Notes: generated from the letters alone by a model not told the origin. A DNA stretch of 46,279 bases from Bacilli bacterium (GCA_016283935.1 JAEENX010000023.1:1-46279), one strand, 5' to 3'. Shown: positions 1 through 7,609, counted from the first letter of the stretch. A program made the numbers and translations.

Positions 1-585
1 AAAGAACCTGTTCAAGAAAATCTAACTGCTGAAGGAAAATATAATAGAATTGAATCAGAATTAATTAAAGTTGTTGCTATACTTAATCAAAAAGATCCTG
101 CAATATATTCTGATTTAAATGCATTTGATGATGATTTTACTGCAGATGATTGGTCTTATGTTGATAATAAGCAAATGCTACAATCTCACAATGTATTTGA
201 TGATTTTGCACCAATAATTGCTAAAACAATCTATAAAATTAACTTTGATAAAGTTATAACAGATGAAGTTGGTAAGAAATACTTAGTAACTAAAGAAACA
301 CTAGACAAGTATGATTCATATTTTAGTCATCTAGCAGATGCTTATGAAACATATGCTGTTCCTGATGATTCTACAGAGTATTACTTAGTATACCAAACAG
401 GAATAGATAACTTTAATTATGGCGAGTATAATGTTGTTATTAGAGGAATTAATAAAAGCTTAGGCGGATTTAGTGCTGAGATTTATCTATACAAAGGAGA
501 AAAAGTTGTTTCTCAAGATACTTTAGGTCTTGATTATGTAGATGGACATTTAGTCTTGGGAAGATTAAACTTAGAATATAAATAA
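1..585 (+). CDS. C-terminal part of an unknown protein (5' end outside window)
   Basis: The frame is open from the first base of the window, so the 194 residues seen are the C-terminal part of a longer protein; the Met codon at 175 is internal. The sequence is acidic and rich in Tyr and Asp, and ends in predicted beta-strand-rich sequence (GEYNVVIRGINKS, GFSAEIYLYKGEKVV). No family is recognised. A secreted or lipoprotein-type surface protein is possible, but the N-terminus that would show a signal peptide is missing. A hairpin terminator overlaps and follows the stop codon. Confidence 0.6.
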   Translation, partial: KEPVQENLTAEGKYNRIESELIKVVAILNQKDPAIYSDLNAFDDDFTADDWSYVDNKQMLQSHNVFDDFAPIIAKTIYKINFDKVITDEVGKKYLVTKETLDKYDSYFSHLADAYETYAVPDDSTEYYLVYQTGIDNFNYGEYNVVIRGINKSLGGFSAEIYLYKGEKVVSQDTLGLDYVDGHLVLGRLNLEYK

Positions 586-607
586 AAGGTAGTTAATACC
601 TTTTTTT
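586..607. terminator. Intrinsic terminator between convergent genes
   Basis: Stem AAGGTA (586-591) and TACCTT (597-602) with loop GTTAA, then a T-run on the plus strand. It lies between the end of the first gene and the end of the minus-strand helicase, and may serve both. Confidence 0.7.
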
Positions 608-1939
608 ATTTTGCTTAATAATTTGCTCCAATTCCTTAATGAAAACTGATTCATTATTCTTAGGTGTTAAAATATAAACAATTTCTTTAGTTCTCGTTAA
701 TGCAACATAGAATAGTCTTCTTTCTTCAGCATATTTTATTTCTTTAAAATAATTAATTTTTTCAATTAAATAATAGTTTTTTATCTTACTTGGCAAACTA
801 TTATTTTTGTTTTCGCAATTAATTAAAATTATATTTTGAGACTCTAAGCCTTTAGACTTATGAATGGTCAAATAATAAAAATTATCTTTAGTATACCTTA
901 ATAAATCATTATTATTTCTTCCTAAAATTAACACATTATTCATATCCAATTTTCTAGTTAAATCAGAGAATGCTTTTTTAGGATTTTTATATTTAATAAT
1001 TTTGATAGGGGATTCAATTGATTTATCACTAATCATATCTTTTTTCAACTGTTTGGGATTCTTAGTTATAAATTGATTTGCAATGTTGATAAGCTCTTGA
1101 CTATTCCTAAAAGTCCTTTTTAGACGAACTATCTCAATATCCTCAATATATTTTTTTATATCTAACATGATATTTAGATTACAACCTGTAAATCGGTATA
1201 TCGATTGAAAATCATCGCCAAATAAATAGATATGCGAATTAGAATTCTTATAAATGTTATATATTAAATCAAATCTGATTTGTGAAGTATCTTGAAATTC
1301 ATCGATAAAAATATACTTATATGAGTATTTTTTCTTAATCTTAGATGCTTTGATTATTAAATCATCTAAATCAACTTTTACCTGAGATTCTTTTTCTAGT
1401 TCATACATGGTATATATTTTGAGAATAATGCCGATTAAGAATTTATCTTTTTCTCTTTTAAAGCAATTAATTATATAACTAGTATCTAAGTTGTTAGCCT
1501 TAATTAGTTTAATGTACGTGAAAACAATTTTTTTAAGATCAATAAAATTATTAGATTTTAAAAATAGGGAATAACTCAAAGAAAAATAATATAATAGTAT
1601 TTTTCTTTTCTCTCTAGAAGTGATAAATGAATAAAAATACTCGTTTATTATATAAGCTAATAGTGATTCATCACAAATAGTATATTTACCACACAAAATA
1701 TGTAAAGCTAACTTATGAAAAGTATAGATATTATCAAAATTAATTTTCTTTTTTAAGTCATTAACTGATTCATTTGTAAAAGAAATAATTAGAAAATCAT
1801 CATTTGTTGCTCCAAAAGTCTTTTTTAAGTATTCTATCTTTCTAATTATACAAAAAGTTTTACCAGTTCCGGCACCAGCAAGAACTAGCATATTATGAAT
1901 ATTTTCAATAACATATGATTGGTATTTATCTGGCTTCAT
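593..1939 (-). CDS. Compact UvrD/Rep-type superfamily 1 DNA helicase
   Basis: This is an ATP-dependent 3'-5' helicase-like protein of 448 aa. The motifs run in the expected order: Q-motif DKYQ (residues 4-7), Walker A AGAGTGKT (21-28), motif Ia FTNESVNDL, motif II DEFQD (213-217), motif III GDDFQSIYRFTG, motif IV RTFRNSQELI, motif V TIHKSKGLE, and motif VI EERRLFYVALTR. It is much shorter than UvrD or PcrA (about 700 aa), so the 1B and 2B insertions are reduced. The Q-motif begins right at the N-terminus, which fixes the Met start. The only ribosome-binding-like sequence, AAGGG, is 1 nt from the ATG and lies inside a perfect 7-bp hairpin. No partner nuclease gene is adjacent, so its role in repair or defence cannot be decided. 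Confidence 0.85.
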   Translation of the reverse strand: MKPDKYQSYVIENIHNMLVLAGAGTGKTFCIIRKIEYLKKTFGATNDDFLIISFTNESVNDLKKKINFDNIYTFHKLALHILCGKYTICDESLLAYIINEYFYSFITSREKRKILLYYFSLSYSLFLKSNNFIDLKKIVFTYIKLIKANNLDTSYIINCFKREKDKFLIGIILKIYTMYELEKESQVKVDLDDLIIKASKIKKKYSYKYIFIDEFQDTSQIRFDLIYNIYKNSNSHIYLFGDDFQSIYRFTGCNLNIMLDIKKYIEDIEIVRLKRTFRNSQELINIANQFITKNPKQLKKDMISDKSIESPIKIIKYKNPKKAFSDLTRKLDMNNVLILGRNNNDLLRYTKDNFYYLTIHKSKGLESQNIILINCENKNNSLPSKIKNYYLIEKINYFKEIKYAEERRLFYVALTRTKEIVYILTPKNNESVFIKELEQIIKQNKKRY

Positions 1940-1940
1940 T

Positions 1941-1957
1941 CCCTTATTTTATAAGGG
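1941..1957 (-). promoter_or_regulatory. Hairpin covering the helicase ribosome-binding site
   Basis: CCCTTAT-TTT-ATAAGGG is a perfect 7-bp inverted repeat with a 3-nt loop, ending 1 nt before the helicase ATG. On the minus strand its second arm is the only purine-rich SD-like sequence, so folding would hide it. A regulatory role is inferred. Confidence 0.4.
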
Positions 1958-2036
1958 AAAATAGGGTATATCTAGCAAAAAAAGGCGACAAAAACCCACA
2001 AAAGTCATAAAATGGACAAAAAAACGTTAAATTTTC

Positions 2037-2065
2037 TTGCATTCACCTAACACTTATAGTATAAT
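2037..2065 (+). promoter_or_regulatory. Promoter of the five-tRNA operon
   Basis: -35 TTGCAT (2037-2042), 17-bp spacer, -10 TATAAT (2060-2065). It is 44 bp upstream of tRNA-Val. Confidence 0.75.
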
Positions 2066-2108
2066 TTTAGTTGTCCTGGAAAACCAGGTCCCATTTTAGT
2101 AGTAAGAT

Positions 2109-2185
2109 GGGCGTTTAGCTCAGTTGGTTAGAGCATCTGCCTTACAAGCAGAGGGTCATAGGTTCGAGTCCTATAACGCCCACCA
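2109..2185 (+). tRNA. tRNA-Val (UAC)
   Basis: Cloverleaf with acceptor GGGCGTT paired to AACGCCC, anticodon loop CTTACAA (anticodon TAC), T-arm GGTTCGAGTCC, discriminator A, and CCA encoded in the gene. First of five tRNAs in one transcription unit. Confidence 0.97.
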
Positions 2186-2193
2186 TTTTTGAT

Positions 2194-2269
2194 GCCGACA
2201 TAGCGTAATTGGTAGCGCAACTGACTTGTAATCAGTAGGTTGGGGGTTCGATTCCCTCTGTCGGCACCA
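2194..2269 (+). tRNA. tRNA-Thr (UGU)
   Basis: Acceptor GCCGACA paired to TGTCGGC, anticodon loop CTTGTAA (TGT), encoded CCA. It follows tRNA-Val after 8 nt. Confidence 0.97.
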
Positions 2270-2276
2270 TTTTTAT

Positions 2277-2360
2277 GGAGGGATAGCGAAGTGGTCAAAC
2301 GCGGCAGACTGTAAATCTGTTCCTTCGGGTTCCATAGTTCAAATCTATGTCCCTCCACCA
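2277..2360 (+). tRNA. tRNA-Tyr (GUA)
   Basis: Acceptor GGAGGGA paired to TCCCTCC, anticodon loop CTGTAAA (GTA), and a long variable arm (TTCCTTCGGGTTCC) as expected for bacterial tRNA-Tyr. CCA is encoded. Confidence 0.97.
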
Positions 2361-2365
2361 CTTAT

Positions 2366-2441
2366 TGTCTCGTAGCCAAGTGGTAAGGCATCAGACTTTG
2401 ACTCTGACATTCCGATGGTTCGAATCCATCCGAGACAACCA
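2366..2441 (+). tRNA. tRNA-Gln (UUG)
   Basis: Acceptor TGTCTCG paired to CGAGACA, anticodon loop CTTTGAC (TTG), encoded CCA. Confidence 0.97.
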
Positions 2442-2449
2442 TTATTTTT

Positions 2450-2525
2450 GTTCCGCTAGCTCAGTTGGTAGAGCATCTGACTTTTAATCAGAGGGTCGAG
2501 GATTCGAATTCCTCGCGGGGCACCA
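2450..2525 (+). tRNA. tRNA-Lys (UUU)
   Basis: Anticodon loop CTTTTAA (TTT) and encoded CCA. The acceptor GTTCCGC pairs with GCGGGGC using two adjacent U-G wobbles (positions 2-71 and 3-70), which is slightly unusual but still closes the stem. Confidence 0.95.
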
Positions 2526-2535
2526 TTTTGAATAT

Positions 2536-2563
2536 AACCTGCTTTTAGCAGGTTTTATTTTGT
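2536..2563 (+). terminator. Terminator of the tRNA operon
   Basis: Stem AACCTGC / GCAGGTT (2536-2542 with 2548-2554), loop TTTTA, then TTATTTT. Confidence 0.85.
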
Positions 2564-2576
2564 CTAAAAATATTAA

Positions 2577-2607
2577 TAATAAAAGGAACTATTCAAATAG
2601 TTCCTTT
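2577..2607 (-). terminator. Terminator of the 2589-3017 gene
   Basis: Perfect arms AAAGGAACTAT (2582-2592) and ATAGTTCCTTT (2597-2607). Read on the minus strand they are followed by TTTTATTATT. The hairpin contains the stop codon of the gene. Confidence 0.75.
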
Positions 2608-3017
2608 ATATATTTTATTTTTTTATCAGATATTACAATACATAAATTGTCTTTATCATCATAAAAGTTTTTTTCTAATTTGTTTATTAATTTACCTTCA
2701 TTAGCAATTCTTTGCTTTGGAAGATCAAATTCTTGATATTTACCACTGGTAAAATTTATTCCTACTTTAATAATATTATTTTTTTCTTCTATATTTTTTA
2801 TAATATTGTTTATTGATTTATTATCATTTTTAATTATTTTTATCATAAAGAAATTTGCAAATAGAGAATTCATATCACCAACTAAGTTATAATTGATTTC
2901 ATCTCCGTCATTATTGATATTTGCGATGTAAAAATGATTAAAATCATCAGATGAAACAGAATATGTTTCTTTGTTGTTTGTTATTAAATCTATGTTGTAT
3001 ATACATCCTGCATTCAT
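2589..3017 (-). CDS. Hypothetical acidic protein, 142 aa
   Basis: Not recognised. No signal peptide or membrane segment is visible. The sequence is rich in Asn, Asp, Lys and Ile and looks alpha/beta, ending in DNLCIVISDKKIKYIKELFE. The start is supported by a purine-rich GGTAGGAAA just upstream and by a good minus-strand promoter at 3038-3066. It is a single-gene transcription unit with its own promoter and terminator, set between tRNA genes. Confidence 0.7.
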   Translation of the reverse strand: MNAGCIYNIDLITNNKETYSVSSDDFNHFYIANINNDGDEINYNLVGDMNSLFANFFMIKIIKNDNKSINNIIKNIEEKNNIIKVGINFTSGKYQEFDLPKQRIANEGKLINKLEKNFYDDKDNLCIVISDKKIKYIKELFE

Positions 3018-3037
3018 TTTCCTACCACCCTAAGAAA

Positions 3038-3066
3038 ATTATATCAAATTAATTAAACATTGTTAA
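3038..3066 (-). promoter_or_regulatory. Promoter of the 2589-3017 gene
   Basis: On the minus strand: -35 TTAACA (3061-3066), 17-bp spacer, -10 TATAAT (3038-3043). Confidence 0.65.
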
Positions 3067-3103
3067 CAATAAATTTACATATATAAATTTCTTTTTATGA
3101 TTC

Positions 3104-3131
3104 TTGCATTTTAATAATAATATGATATAAT
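3104..3131 (+). promoter_or_regulatory. Promoter of tRNA-Arg
   Basis: -35 TTGCAT (3104-3109), 16-bp spacer, -10 TATAAT (3126-3131). The -35 hexamer is the same as that of the five-tRNA operon. Confidence 0.7.
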
Positions 3132-3150
3132 GTAATACGTACTTGTTAAT

Positions 3151-3227
3151 GCGTTCATAGCTCAACTGGATAGAGCGTTGGTCTACGGAACCAAAGGTTG
3201 AGGGTTCGACTCCCCCTGGACGCACCA
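3151..3227 (+). tRNA. tRNA-Arg (ACG)
   Basis: Acceptor GCGTTCA paired to TGGACGC, anticodon loop CTACGGA (ACG, expected to be edited to ICG), T-arm GGGTTCGACTCCC, encoded CCA. Confidence 0.97.
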
Positions 3228-3294
3228 TTTTTTGTATAAATTGTATAATTTATACTAGCATTTATAATTATTTGTGTTATAATTATTAAGAACT

Positions 3295-3371
3295 CGAGAA
3301 GTAGCACAGCTTGGTAGTGCACCTGGTTTGGGACCAGGGGGTCGCAGGTTCGAATCCTGTCTTCTCGACCA
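3295..3371 (+). tRNA. tRNA-Pro (UGG)
   Basis: Acceptor CGAGAAG paired to CTTCTCG, anticodon loop TTTGGGA (TGG), discriminator A, encoded CCA. A -10 TATAAT at 3278-3283 gives it its own promoter, and a perfect 9-bp inverted repeat (3234-3255) separates it from tRNA-Arg. Its ACCA end is complementary to the TGGT bulge of the proS T-box at 8031-8034, so it is the likely ligand of that leader. Confidence 0.97.
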
Positions 3372-3384
3372 TTTTTTTTGCAAT

Positions 3385-3413
3385 AAAGATAGCTTTTAGT
3401 TATCTTTTTTTAT
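3385..3413 (+). terminator. Terminator after tRNA-Pro
   Basis: Stem AAAGATA / TATCTTT (3385-3391 with 3401-3407), then a T-run. Confidence 0.75.
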
Positions 3414-3466
3414 TTGCATATATATTATATTTTAGTTATAATAAACTTGAGTTTGAGGTGTTAAAG

Positions 3467-3952
3467 ATGGAAGCATATACAGTTAATAGTATTTTAATAG
3501 ATAAAGATACATTTATGAGAAAAATTATAGAAACTCTTGATGTTGTTAAATTTGCTAATGTAGAGCAATTATCATTTTTATTGGTGGCTAAACCAAAGGA
3601 TGTAAAAAGTGTTTTATTAGATATTATAGTTTGGTATATTAAAAAGAATCCTGGTACTACTTATAAAGAGTTATGTATAGATTTGAATATTAAGAGTGAA
3701 TATGTTGATGAATTAGTTAAGGCAGGCGTAATTTTTCAATCAACAGATGTATCTAAAGATCGTATGGATATAAAAAATGTTGAAAAATCAACATTAGAGA
3801 TTACAAATCAATTTATTAAAGAAGAAAAAAGAAAACGAGCTATAAGAGGATTATCTAATGCAAATACTTCAGTATCAAATGATGTTATTCAAAAAAAGAA
3901 GGTAGACCAATTTTATACATATCCAAATAGAAGCGATAATAGAAGATGGTAA
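3467..3952 (+). CDS. Hypothetical winged-helix-like protein, 161 aa
   Basis: The frame is open back into tRNA-Pro, but the real start is the ATG at 3467, preceded by GAGGTG (3454-3459) and a -10 TATAAT (3437-3442). The middle (IKKNPGTTYKELCIDLNIKSEYVDELVKAG) looks like a helix-turn-helix or winged-helix unit. The C-terminus is basic (RKRAIRGL, KKKVDQFYTYPNRSDNRRW). A DNA- or RNA-binding regulatory role is only inferred. It is monocistronic with a strong terminator. Confidence 0.65.
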   Translation: MEAYTVNSILIDKDTFMRKIIETLDVVKFANVEQLSFLLVAKPKDVKSVLLDIIVWYIKKNPGTTYKELCIDLNIKSEYVDELVKAGVIFQSTDVSKDRMDIKNVEKSTLEITNQFIKEEKRKRAIRGLSNANTSVSNDVIQKKKVDQFYTYPNRSDNRRW

Positions 3953-3975
3953 TAGTGAAAACTATTACTTTTTTT
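3949..3975 (+). terminator. Intrinsic terminator
   Basis: Stem GTAATAGT / ACTATTAC with a GAAA tetraloop, then seven T. The stop codon of the previous gene lies in the 5' arm. Confidence 0.9.
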
Positions 3976-3985
3976 ATTTCTTTGA

Positions 3986-3991
3986 TATAAT
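3986..3991 (+). promoter_or_regulatory. -10 box giving a near-leaderless mRNA
   Basis: TATAAT at 3986-3991 would start transcription near 3998, at the GTG/ATG start codons (3998, 4001) of the next gene. No SD sequence is present between. Confidence 0.45.
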
Positions 3992-4000
3992 CTATATGTG

Positions 4001-4384
4001 ATGTATATGGCAACAATTTTGATATCAATTAATCCACAACATGTTGATAAAATATTAAGTGGAATAAAGAAATGTGAATATAGAACAAGAAGTCCAAAAA
4101 AAGAAGTAAATAGAATGATTATATATGAAACTAGTCCCATAAAAAGAGTAGTTGCCGAATGTGAATTAGAAAATGTATTAACATTACCAAAAGAGGAATT
4201 ATGGTTAAAAACAAAAAATCTATCTGGTACTACAAAAGATAGATTTGATAATTATTTTAGTAAACAAGATAATGCAACAGGATTTATAATAAAAAACATT
4301 TCTAAATGTGATAGAAGTTTAGATGAATATGGAATAAAATTTGTTCCTCAATCATATATATATTTAGATGAAAAAATGATATAA
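4001..4384 (+). CDS. ASCH/PUA-like domain protein
   Basis: 127 aa from the ATG at 4001; GTG at 3998 and ATG at 4007 are also in frame. The N-terminus (ILISINPQHVDKILSGIKKCEYRTRSP) followed by MIIYETSPIKRVVAECELE matches the fold signature of ASCH/PUA-like proteins, which bind RNA or modified nucleotides: a KI..G.K..E.R.. segment followed by a Y.T.P...V strand. The C-terminal half is less typical. No SD is visible and a TATAAT box ends only 9 nt before the ATG, so the mRNA may be leaderless. It is followed by trmB, so a role in RNA metabolism is reasonable but inferred. Confidence 0.7.
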   Translation: MYMATILISINPQHVDKILSGIKKCEYRTRSPKKEVNRMIIYETSPIKRVVAECELENVLTLPKEELWLKTKNLSGTTKDRFDNYFSKQDNATGFIIKNISKCDRSLDEYGIKFVPQSYIYLDEKMI

Positions 4385-4404
4385 TTCAAAAAGGAGTTGA
4401 TATT

Positions 4405-5043
4405 ATGAGATATAATATTGTAAAAGATGCAAATAGAATATTAAAAGATAGTAAATATCTTATTGATAGACCTGAACAATATAAGAATAAATGGAAAGAC
4501 TTATTTGGCAATAATAATCCTATTCATTTAGAATTAGGAATGGGTAGAGGATCTATGATTATAGAAATGGCTAAGACTCATCCTAATATAAATTATATTG
4601 GTTTAGAATTAGACGAAAATCAAACTGCAACAGCAGTAAAATATGTAGGAGATCAAAAGATACCAAATTTAAAATTTATATGTGATGATGCCAAAAATAT
4701 CATTAACATATTTGGCAAAGAAATTGATACAATTTATTTAACTTTTTCTGAACCATGGCCAAAAAAGAATGATGCACATAGAAGATTTACAGATATATCA
4801 TATTTGAAATTATATGATAGAATTTTTAGAAAACATAAACATATTATAATGAAAACAGATAATAAGATTTTATTTGCATCAGGATTAGAAAGCTTATCAA
4901 ATTATTGGTATTCGTTTAAAACAGTTTCAATGGATTTACATAATGATGAAAGAAATATACCAAATGTAATGACTGATTTTGAAAAACAATATTATAAAGA
5001 AAAAAGACAAGTATACTATGTTGATGCTGTTTTTGATGAGTAG
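4405..5043 (+). CDS. trmB: tRNA (guanine-N7-)-methyltransferase TrmB
   Basis: Methylates N7 of G46 in the tRNA variable loop using S-adenosylmethionine. At 212 aa it has the usual TrmB length. The SAM-binding motif LELGMGRG is at residues 42-49, with GLELDE as the acidic end of the second strand, and the TrmB signature FSEPWPKK.DAHRR at about 114-127, where the family usually has NFSDPWPKKRHEKRR. AAAGGAG lies 8-9 nt before the ATG. Probably cotranscribed with the ASCH-like gene upstream and the membrane gene 5 nt downstream. Confidence 0.95.
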   Translation: MRYNIVKDANRILKDSKYLIDRPEQYKNKWKDLFGNNNPIHLELGMGRGSMIIEMAKTHPNINYIGLELDENQTATAVKYVGDQKIPNLKFICDDAKNIINIFGKEIDTIYLTFSEPWPKKNDAHRRFTDISYLKLYDRIFRKHKHIIMKTDNKILFASGLESLSNYWYSFKTVSMDLHNDERNIPNVMTDFEKQYYKEKRQVYYVDAVFDE

Positions 5044-5048
5044 TAAAA

Positions 5049-5801
5049 ATGAAAGTATTATTTGGAATTTTAATAGTTACTACTAGTTTAGTTTTAACTA
5101 TTCTAATTATCTTTTTATTGATAAAAAAATGGTTAAAGAATACTGTTGGTGAATCAGGAATGAATGAATTAAGTGATGCACTAAAGAATGCAGTAGAATC
5201 TGAAAAAGAGTCGTATTCTACTCCAAAATCTTTAGCAGGTATGACAAATCTTGTATTACCTAGAATTCAAAAGGACATTCCAGATTTTAACTATAATCTA
5301 TTATATAGTAAAGTAGAAAGCGATATAAAAAGAATATTACAATATAAATCATCATGTGATGAATTAGCTGTTGAAAAAGACCATGATTTAATTTATTTAT
5401 CTAATTCACTTAAATCAGAAATAAGTGATTTATCTTCTTCTGGTAATTATGAAAAATATGAAGATGTTAAAGTAAACAAAACTGTAATTAAATCATATAA
5501 GCACATAAATGGTGCAGCAACAATTATGTTAGAATCATCTGTTCAATATAAATATGATACTAATATAAAAGGTAAAAGAAGTTATAAAGACATCAATAAA
5601 CAAACAAGATATATAACTGAATATGTTTATGTATATGATGAAGAAGAATTTAATGTAGGAGTATACAATTTTGCAGTTAATTGTCCAAATTGCGGAGCAC
5701 CTGTTAAAAAGGTTGGTGGAGCAAACTGTGATTACTGTGGAACGTATGTTGAACCTATAAATCTTAAAAATTGGTTTATAGCATCGTGTAAAGAAAAATA
5801 G
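5049..5801 (+). CDS. Membrane-anchored protein with C-terminal zinc ribbon
   Basis: 250 aa. A single N-terminal transmembrane segment (residues about 4-26) is followed by a charged region, a mixed alpha/beta domain (about 75-205) and a C-terminal zinc ribbon (CPNCGAP and CDYCGT, two CxxC pairs). The middle domain could be Tim44/NTF2-like, as seen in some bacterial TM plus zinc-ribbon proteins, but this is a weak resemblance. There is no clear SD; the start lies 5 nt after the trmB stop, so translation is probably coupled. The hairpin terminator at 5796 contains its stop codon. Confidence 0.75.
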   Translation: MKVLFGILIVTTSLVLTILIIFLLIKKWLKNTVGESGMNELSDALKNAVESEKESYSTPKSLAGMTNLVLPRIQKDIPDFNYNLLYSKVESDIKRILQYKSSCDELAVEKDHDLIYLSNSLKSEISDLSSSGNYEKYEDVKVNKTVIKSYKHINGAATIMLESSVQYKYDTNIKGKRSYKDINKQTRYITEYVYVYDEEEFNVGVYNFAVNCPNCGAPVKKVGGANCDYCGTYVEPINLKNWFIASCKEK

Positions 5802-5828
5802 AAACGTTTAGTTTCTATTTTTATTTTT
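5796..5828 (+). terminator. Terminator of the trmB operon
   Basis: Perfect 10-bp stem AAATAGAAAC / GTTTCTATTT with loop GTTTA, then T-rich sequence. Confidence 0.85.
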
Positions 5829-5868
5829 TTATATTTTATAATAAAATATAGATAGAATAGGTGATTGT

Positions 5869-6834
5869 ATGGACGAATTAAAGAATCCGAAATATTTAAT
5901 CAAATTAAAAGAAACTAGTTCTAAATTTGAATATAAAGTTACAGATAATGGTAATTATTATATTGATTATGATAATGGATTAAGTCAAATTGATAATGTT
6001 GTAGACAAACTAAAAACATTAACTAATGATTTAAATACAGTTTCTGAAGACGTTAAAACAATGCTAAAAAGTTATGTATTGGATGACAGCGTAAATTTGA
6101 ATGAATTTGTTATAGCTGTTAATGGTGGAATGAATGGTATGGCATCACAAATGTCTACAACTATTCAAGAAATACTAACTGAAGCAAAAAATAGAATGGA
6201 AAGTGCTCAACAACTTGATCAAGAATATATTGCTAATCAAACAGCAAAAACAAATGAAATAGATGATGATTCTTCAAATAATAATTCGTCAAATGATAAT
6301 AAACAAGATAATGAATTAGCAAATTCTGAAAATCCAGAAGATAATCAAGATGAATTATTTGATAGCTTAGATGGTGTTGACTATTCAAATAGACAATGTG
6401 GAAAACTTGCCAGAATTCAATTAGAAAATATGGGATTAGTTGCACCAGATACTGCAAATGCTCATGGTAAAAACTTTGCATATAATTTAGCAAATGGTAG
6501 CGCTGTAATTAATGATGGCTATACAGCAAAAGGATATCCATCAAATGCTAGTACACAAGAACAAGTATTTGATCAAATAGTTTCAGAAAATGGTGGTCAT
6601 GCAAATAACATAGTATTAAGTTTTAATTCAAAAGGTCATTATAGAAATTCTCAAGAATATGGTCATGTAATAGTTGTATCTGAAGTTAAAGATGGAAGAG
6701 TATATTTAATTGATAATAATAATACTTCATGGAGTAATAAAGAAACTCAAACTTTAGACCTATCAGTAGAAGAATTCAAACAACATTATTTACGTGAAGG
6801 TAATGAAGTAAATTATATGACTCAAATAAGTTAA
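5869..6834 (+). CDS. Predicted T7SS effector: shared N-terminal domain plus cysteine-peptidase/amidase domain
   Basis: 321 aa. Residues 1-125 are a helical domain clearly homologous to the N-terminus of the protein at 12017-12970, with MASQMSTTIQEILTEA identical in both. A low-complexity Asn/Asp/Gln linker (about 128-165) follows. The C-terminal domain has the layout of papain-like NlpC/CHAP peptidoglycan amidases: nucleophile Cys177 in RQCGKLAR, His266 in EYGHVIVVSEV, and Asp282 in VYLIDNN. No signal peptide is present, so export through the nearby EssC system is inferred. The start follows AGGTGAT and a -10 TATAAT at 5837. The gene faces a Fic-like gene across a shared terminator. No immunity gene is obvious. 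Confidence 0.75.
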   Translation: MDELKNPKYLIKLKETSSKFEYKVTDNGNYYIDYDNGLSQIDNVVDKLKTLTNDLNTVSEDVKTMLKSYVLDDSVNLNEFVIAVNGGMNGMASQMSTTIQEILTEAKNRMESAQQLDQEYIANQTAKTNEIDDDSSNNNSSNDNKQDNELANSENPEDNQDELFDSLDGVDYSNRQCGKLARIQLENMGLVAPDTANAHGKNFAYNLANGSAVINDGYTAKGYPSNASTQEQVFDQIVSENGGHANNIVLSFNSKGHYRNSQEYGHVIVVSEVKDGRVYLIDNNNTSWSNKETQTLDLSVEEFKQHYLREGNEVNYMTQIS

Positions 6835-6866
6835 AAAAAGAAAGGTTATAAAACCTTTCTTTTTTC
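6834..6866. terminator. Bidirectional terminator
   Basis: Long stem AAAGAAAGGTT / AACCTTTCTTT with loop ATAA and flanking A- and T-runs, between convergent genes. Confidence 0.85.
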
Positions 6867-7532
6867 ATTTTTATATGCATCATATAAACCATCTAGAGTT
6901 TTGCATTCCTCAATTGATTGATTTTTTAATAAGTCTGCTAATTCTATTACTTTAGTTGTATTTATATAATCAAGATATTTTTTTCTTACTTTTTCTGTTA
7001 TTACTGCTGGAGCAATACCTCTTTTCATTAGATTATAATCTAATATAAGATTTGCTGTTCTATGATTACCATCTTCAAATAACTGATATCTAATTAAACC
7101 AATATGTAGAAGAGCTTCTGCAACAAATATATCTTCTTCTTGAAGTGCTTCATTATATGTTTCTAATAATCCTTGTGCATCGTCCACAGGATTAGAAGAA
7201 GTTGGAATAGGAATATCAGAATCTAGTATTGTTTTTCTACTATTAGCTTTTATTCCATCACTTATATATTGATTTGATTTATTAACTTGATTTGCAGTAT
7301 CTACAATTAAAGGTAAATCTAATTTTCTTTCTGTTGGTAAATTAAATAAATTATTAAAAGCTTTTATATTATCTGTATACATATAACCGTATTTAGGATC
7401 ATCAGGATCATCAACGTTATGATCTAACATTAAAGCACTGTGAGTTTCTCTTGAAATAAAGTAAGTAAAGTACTCTTTTAGAAAGTCACTATTTTCCTCA
7501 TTAATTATATCCCTATTAAACTTATATTCCAT
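6846..7532 (-). CDS. Fic/Doc-family protein lacking the catalytic histidine
   Basis: 228 aa from the ATG at 7532, chosen because GAGGG sits 9 nt upstream; an in-frame GTG at 7541 would overlap that SD. Fic proteins transfer AMP or other phosphate-linked groups to target hydroxyls through the motif HxFx(D/E)GN(x)R. Here the motif is QLFEDGNHRTAN: phosphate-binding D154-G155-N156 and R158 are kept, but the catalytic His position is Gln150 (CAG). Either the activity is lost or the chemistry is altered. The N-terminal half contains HSALMLDHNV. It converges on the amidase-like effector, so a toxin-related or antitoxin-like role is possible. A -10 TATAAT just upstream gives a very short leader. Confidence 0.8.
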   Translation of the reverse strand: MEYKFNRDIINEENSDFLKEYFTYFISRETHSALMLDHNVDDPDDPKYGYMYTDNIKAFNNLFNLPTERKLDLPLIVDTANQVNKSNQYISDGIKANSRKTILDSDIPIPTSSNPVDDAQGLLETYNEALQEEDIFVAEALLHIGLIRYQLFEDGNHRTANLILDYNLMKRGIAPAVITEKVRKKYLDYINTTKVIELADLLKNQSIEECKTLDGLYDAYKNEKRKVL

Positions 7533-7566
7533 ATCAATCACCCTCTATTATAATTTTAACACAAAT

Positions 7567-7609
7567 TTCACAAATCCTTCATTTATTTTTCATATTCAAA
7601 TTGTATATT
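7567..7609 (+). promoter_or_regulatory. PhoB/OmpR-type direct repeats and -10 box
   Basis: Half-sites TTCACA (7567-7572), TTCATT (7578-7583) and TTCATA (7589-7594) are spaced exactly 11 bp, followed by TATATT (7604-7609). The last half-site stands where a -35 box would be, the usual layout for promoters activated by OmpR/PhoB-family regulators. A similar array is at 43130. Confidence 0.5.

Noticed and set aside
2128-2361. 77-aa minus-strand frame across the tRNA cluster (peptide with TRTYDPLL-type sequence)
   Set aside because: It is antisense to three tRNA genes; this kind of tRNA-antisense frame is a well-known false gene.
3311-3466. Upstream extension of the 3467 gene into tRNA-Pro
   Set aside because: The extension overlaps the tRNA and a terminator; the ATG at 3467 has a promoter and SD.
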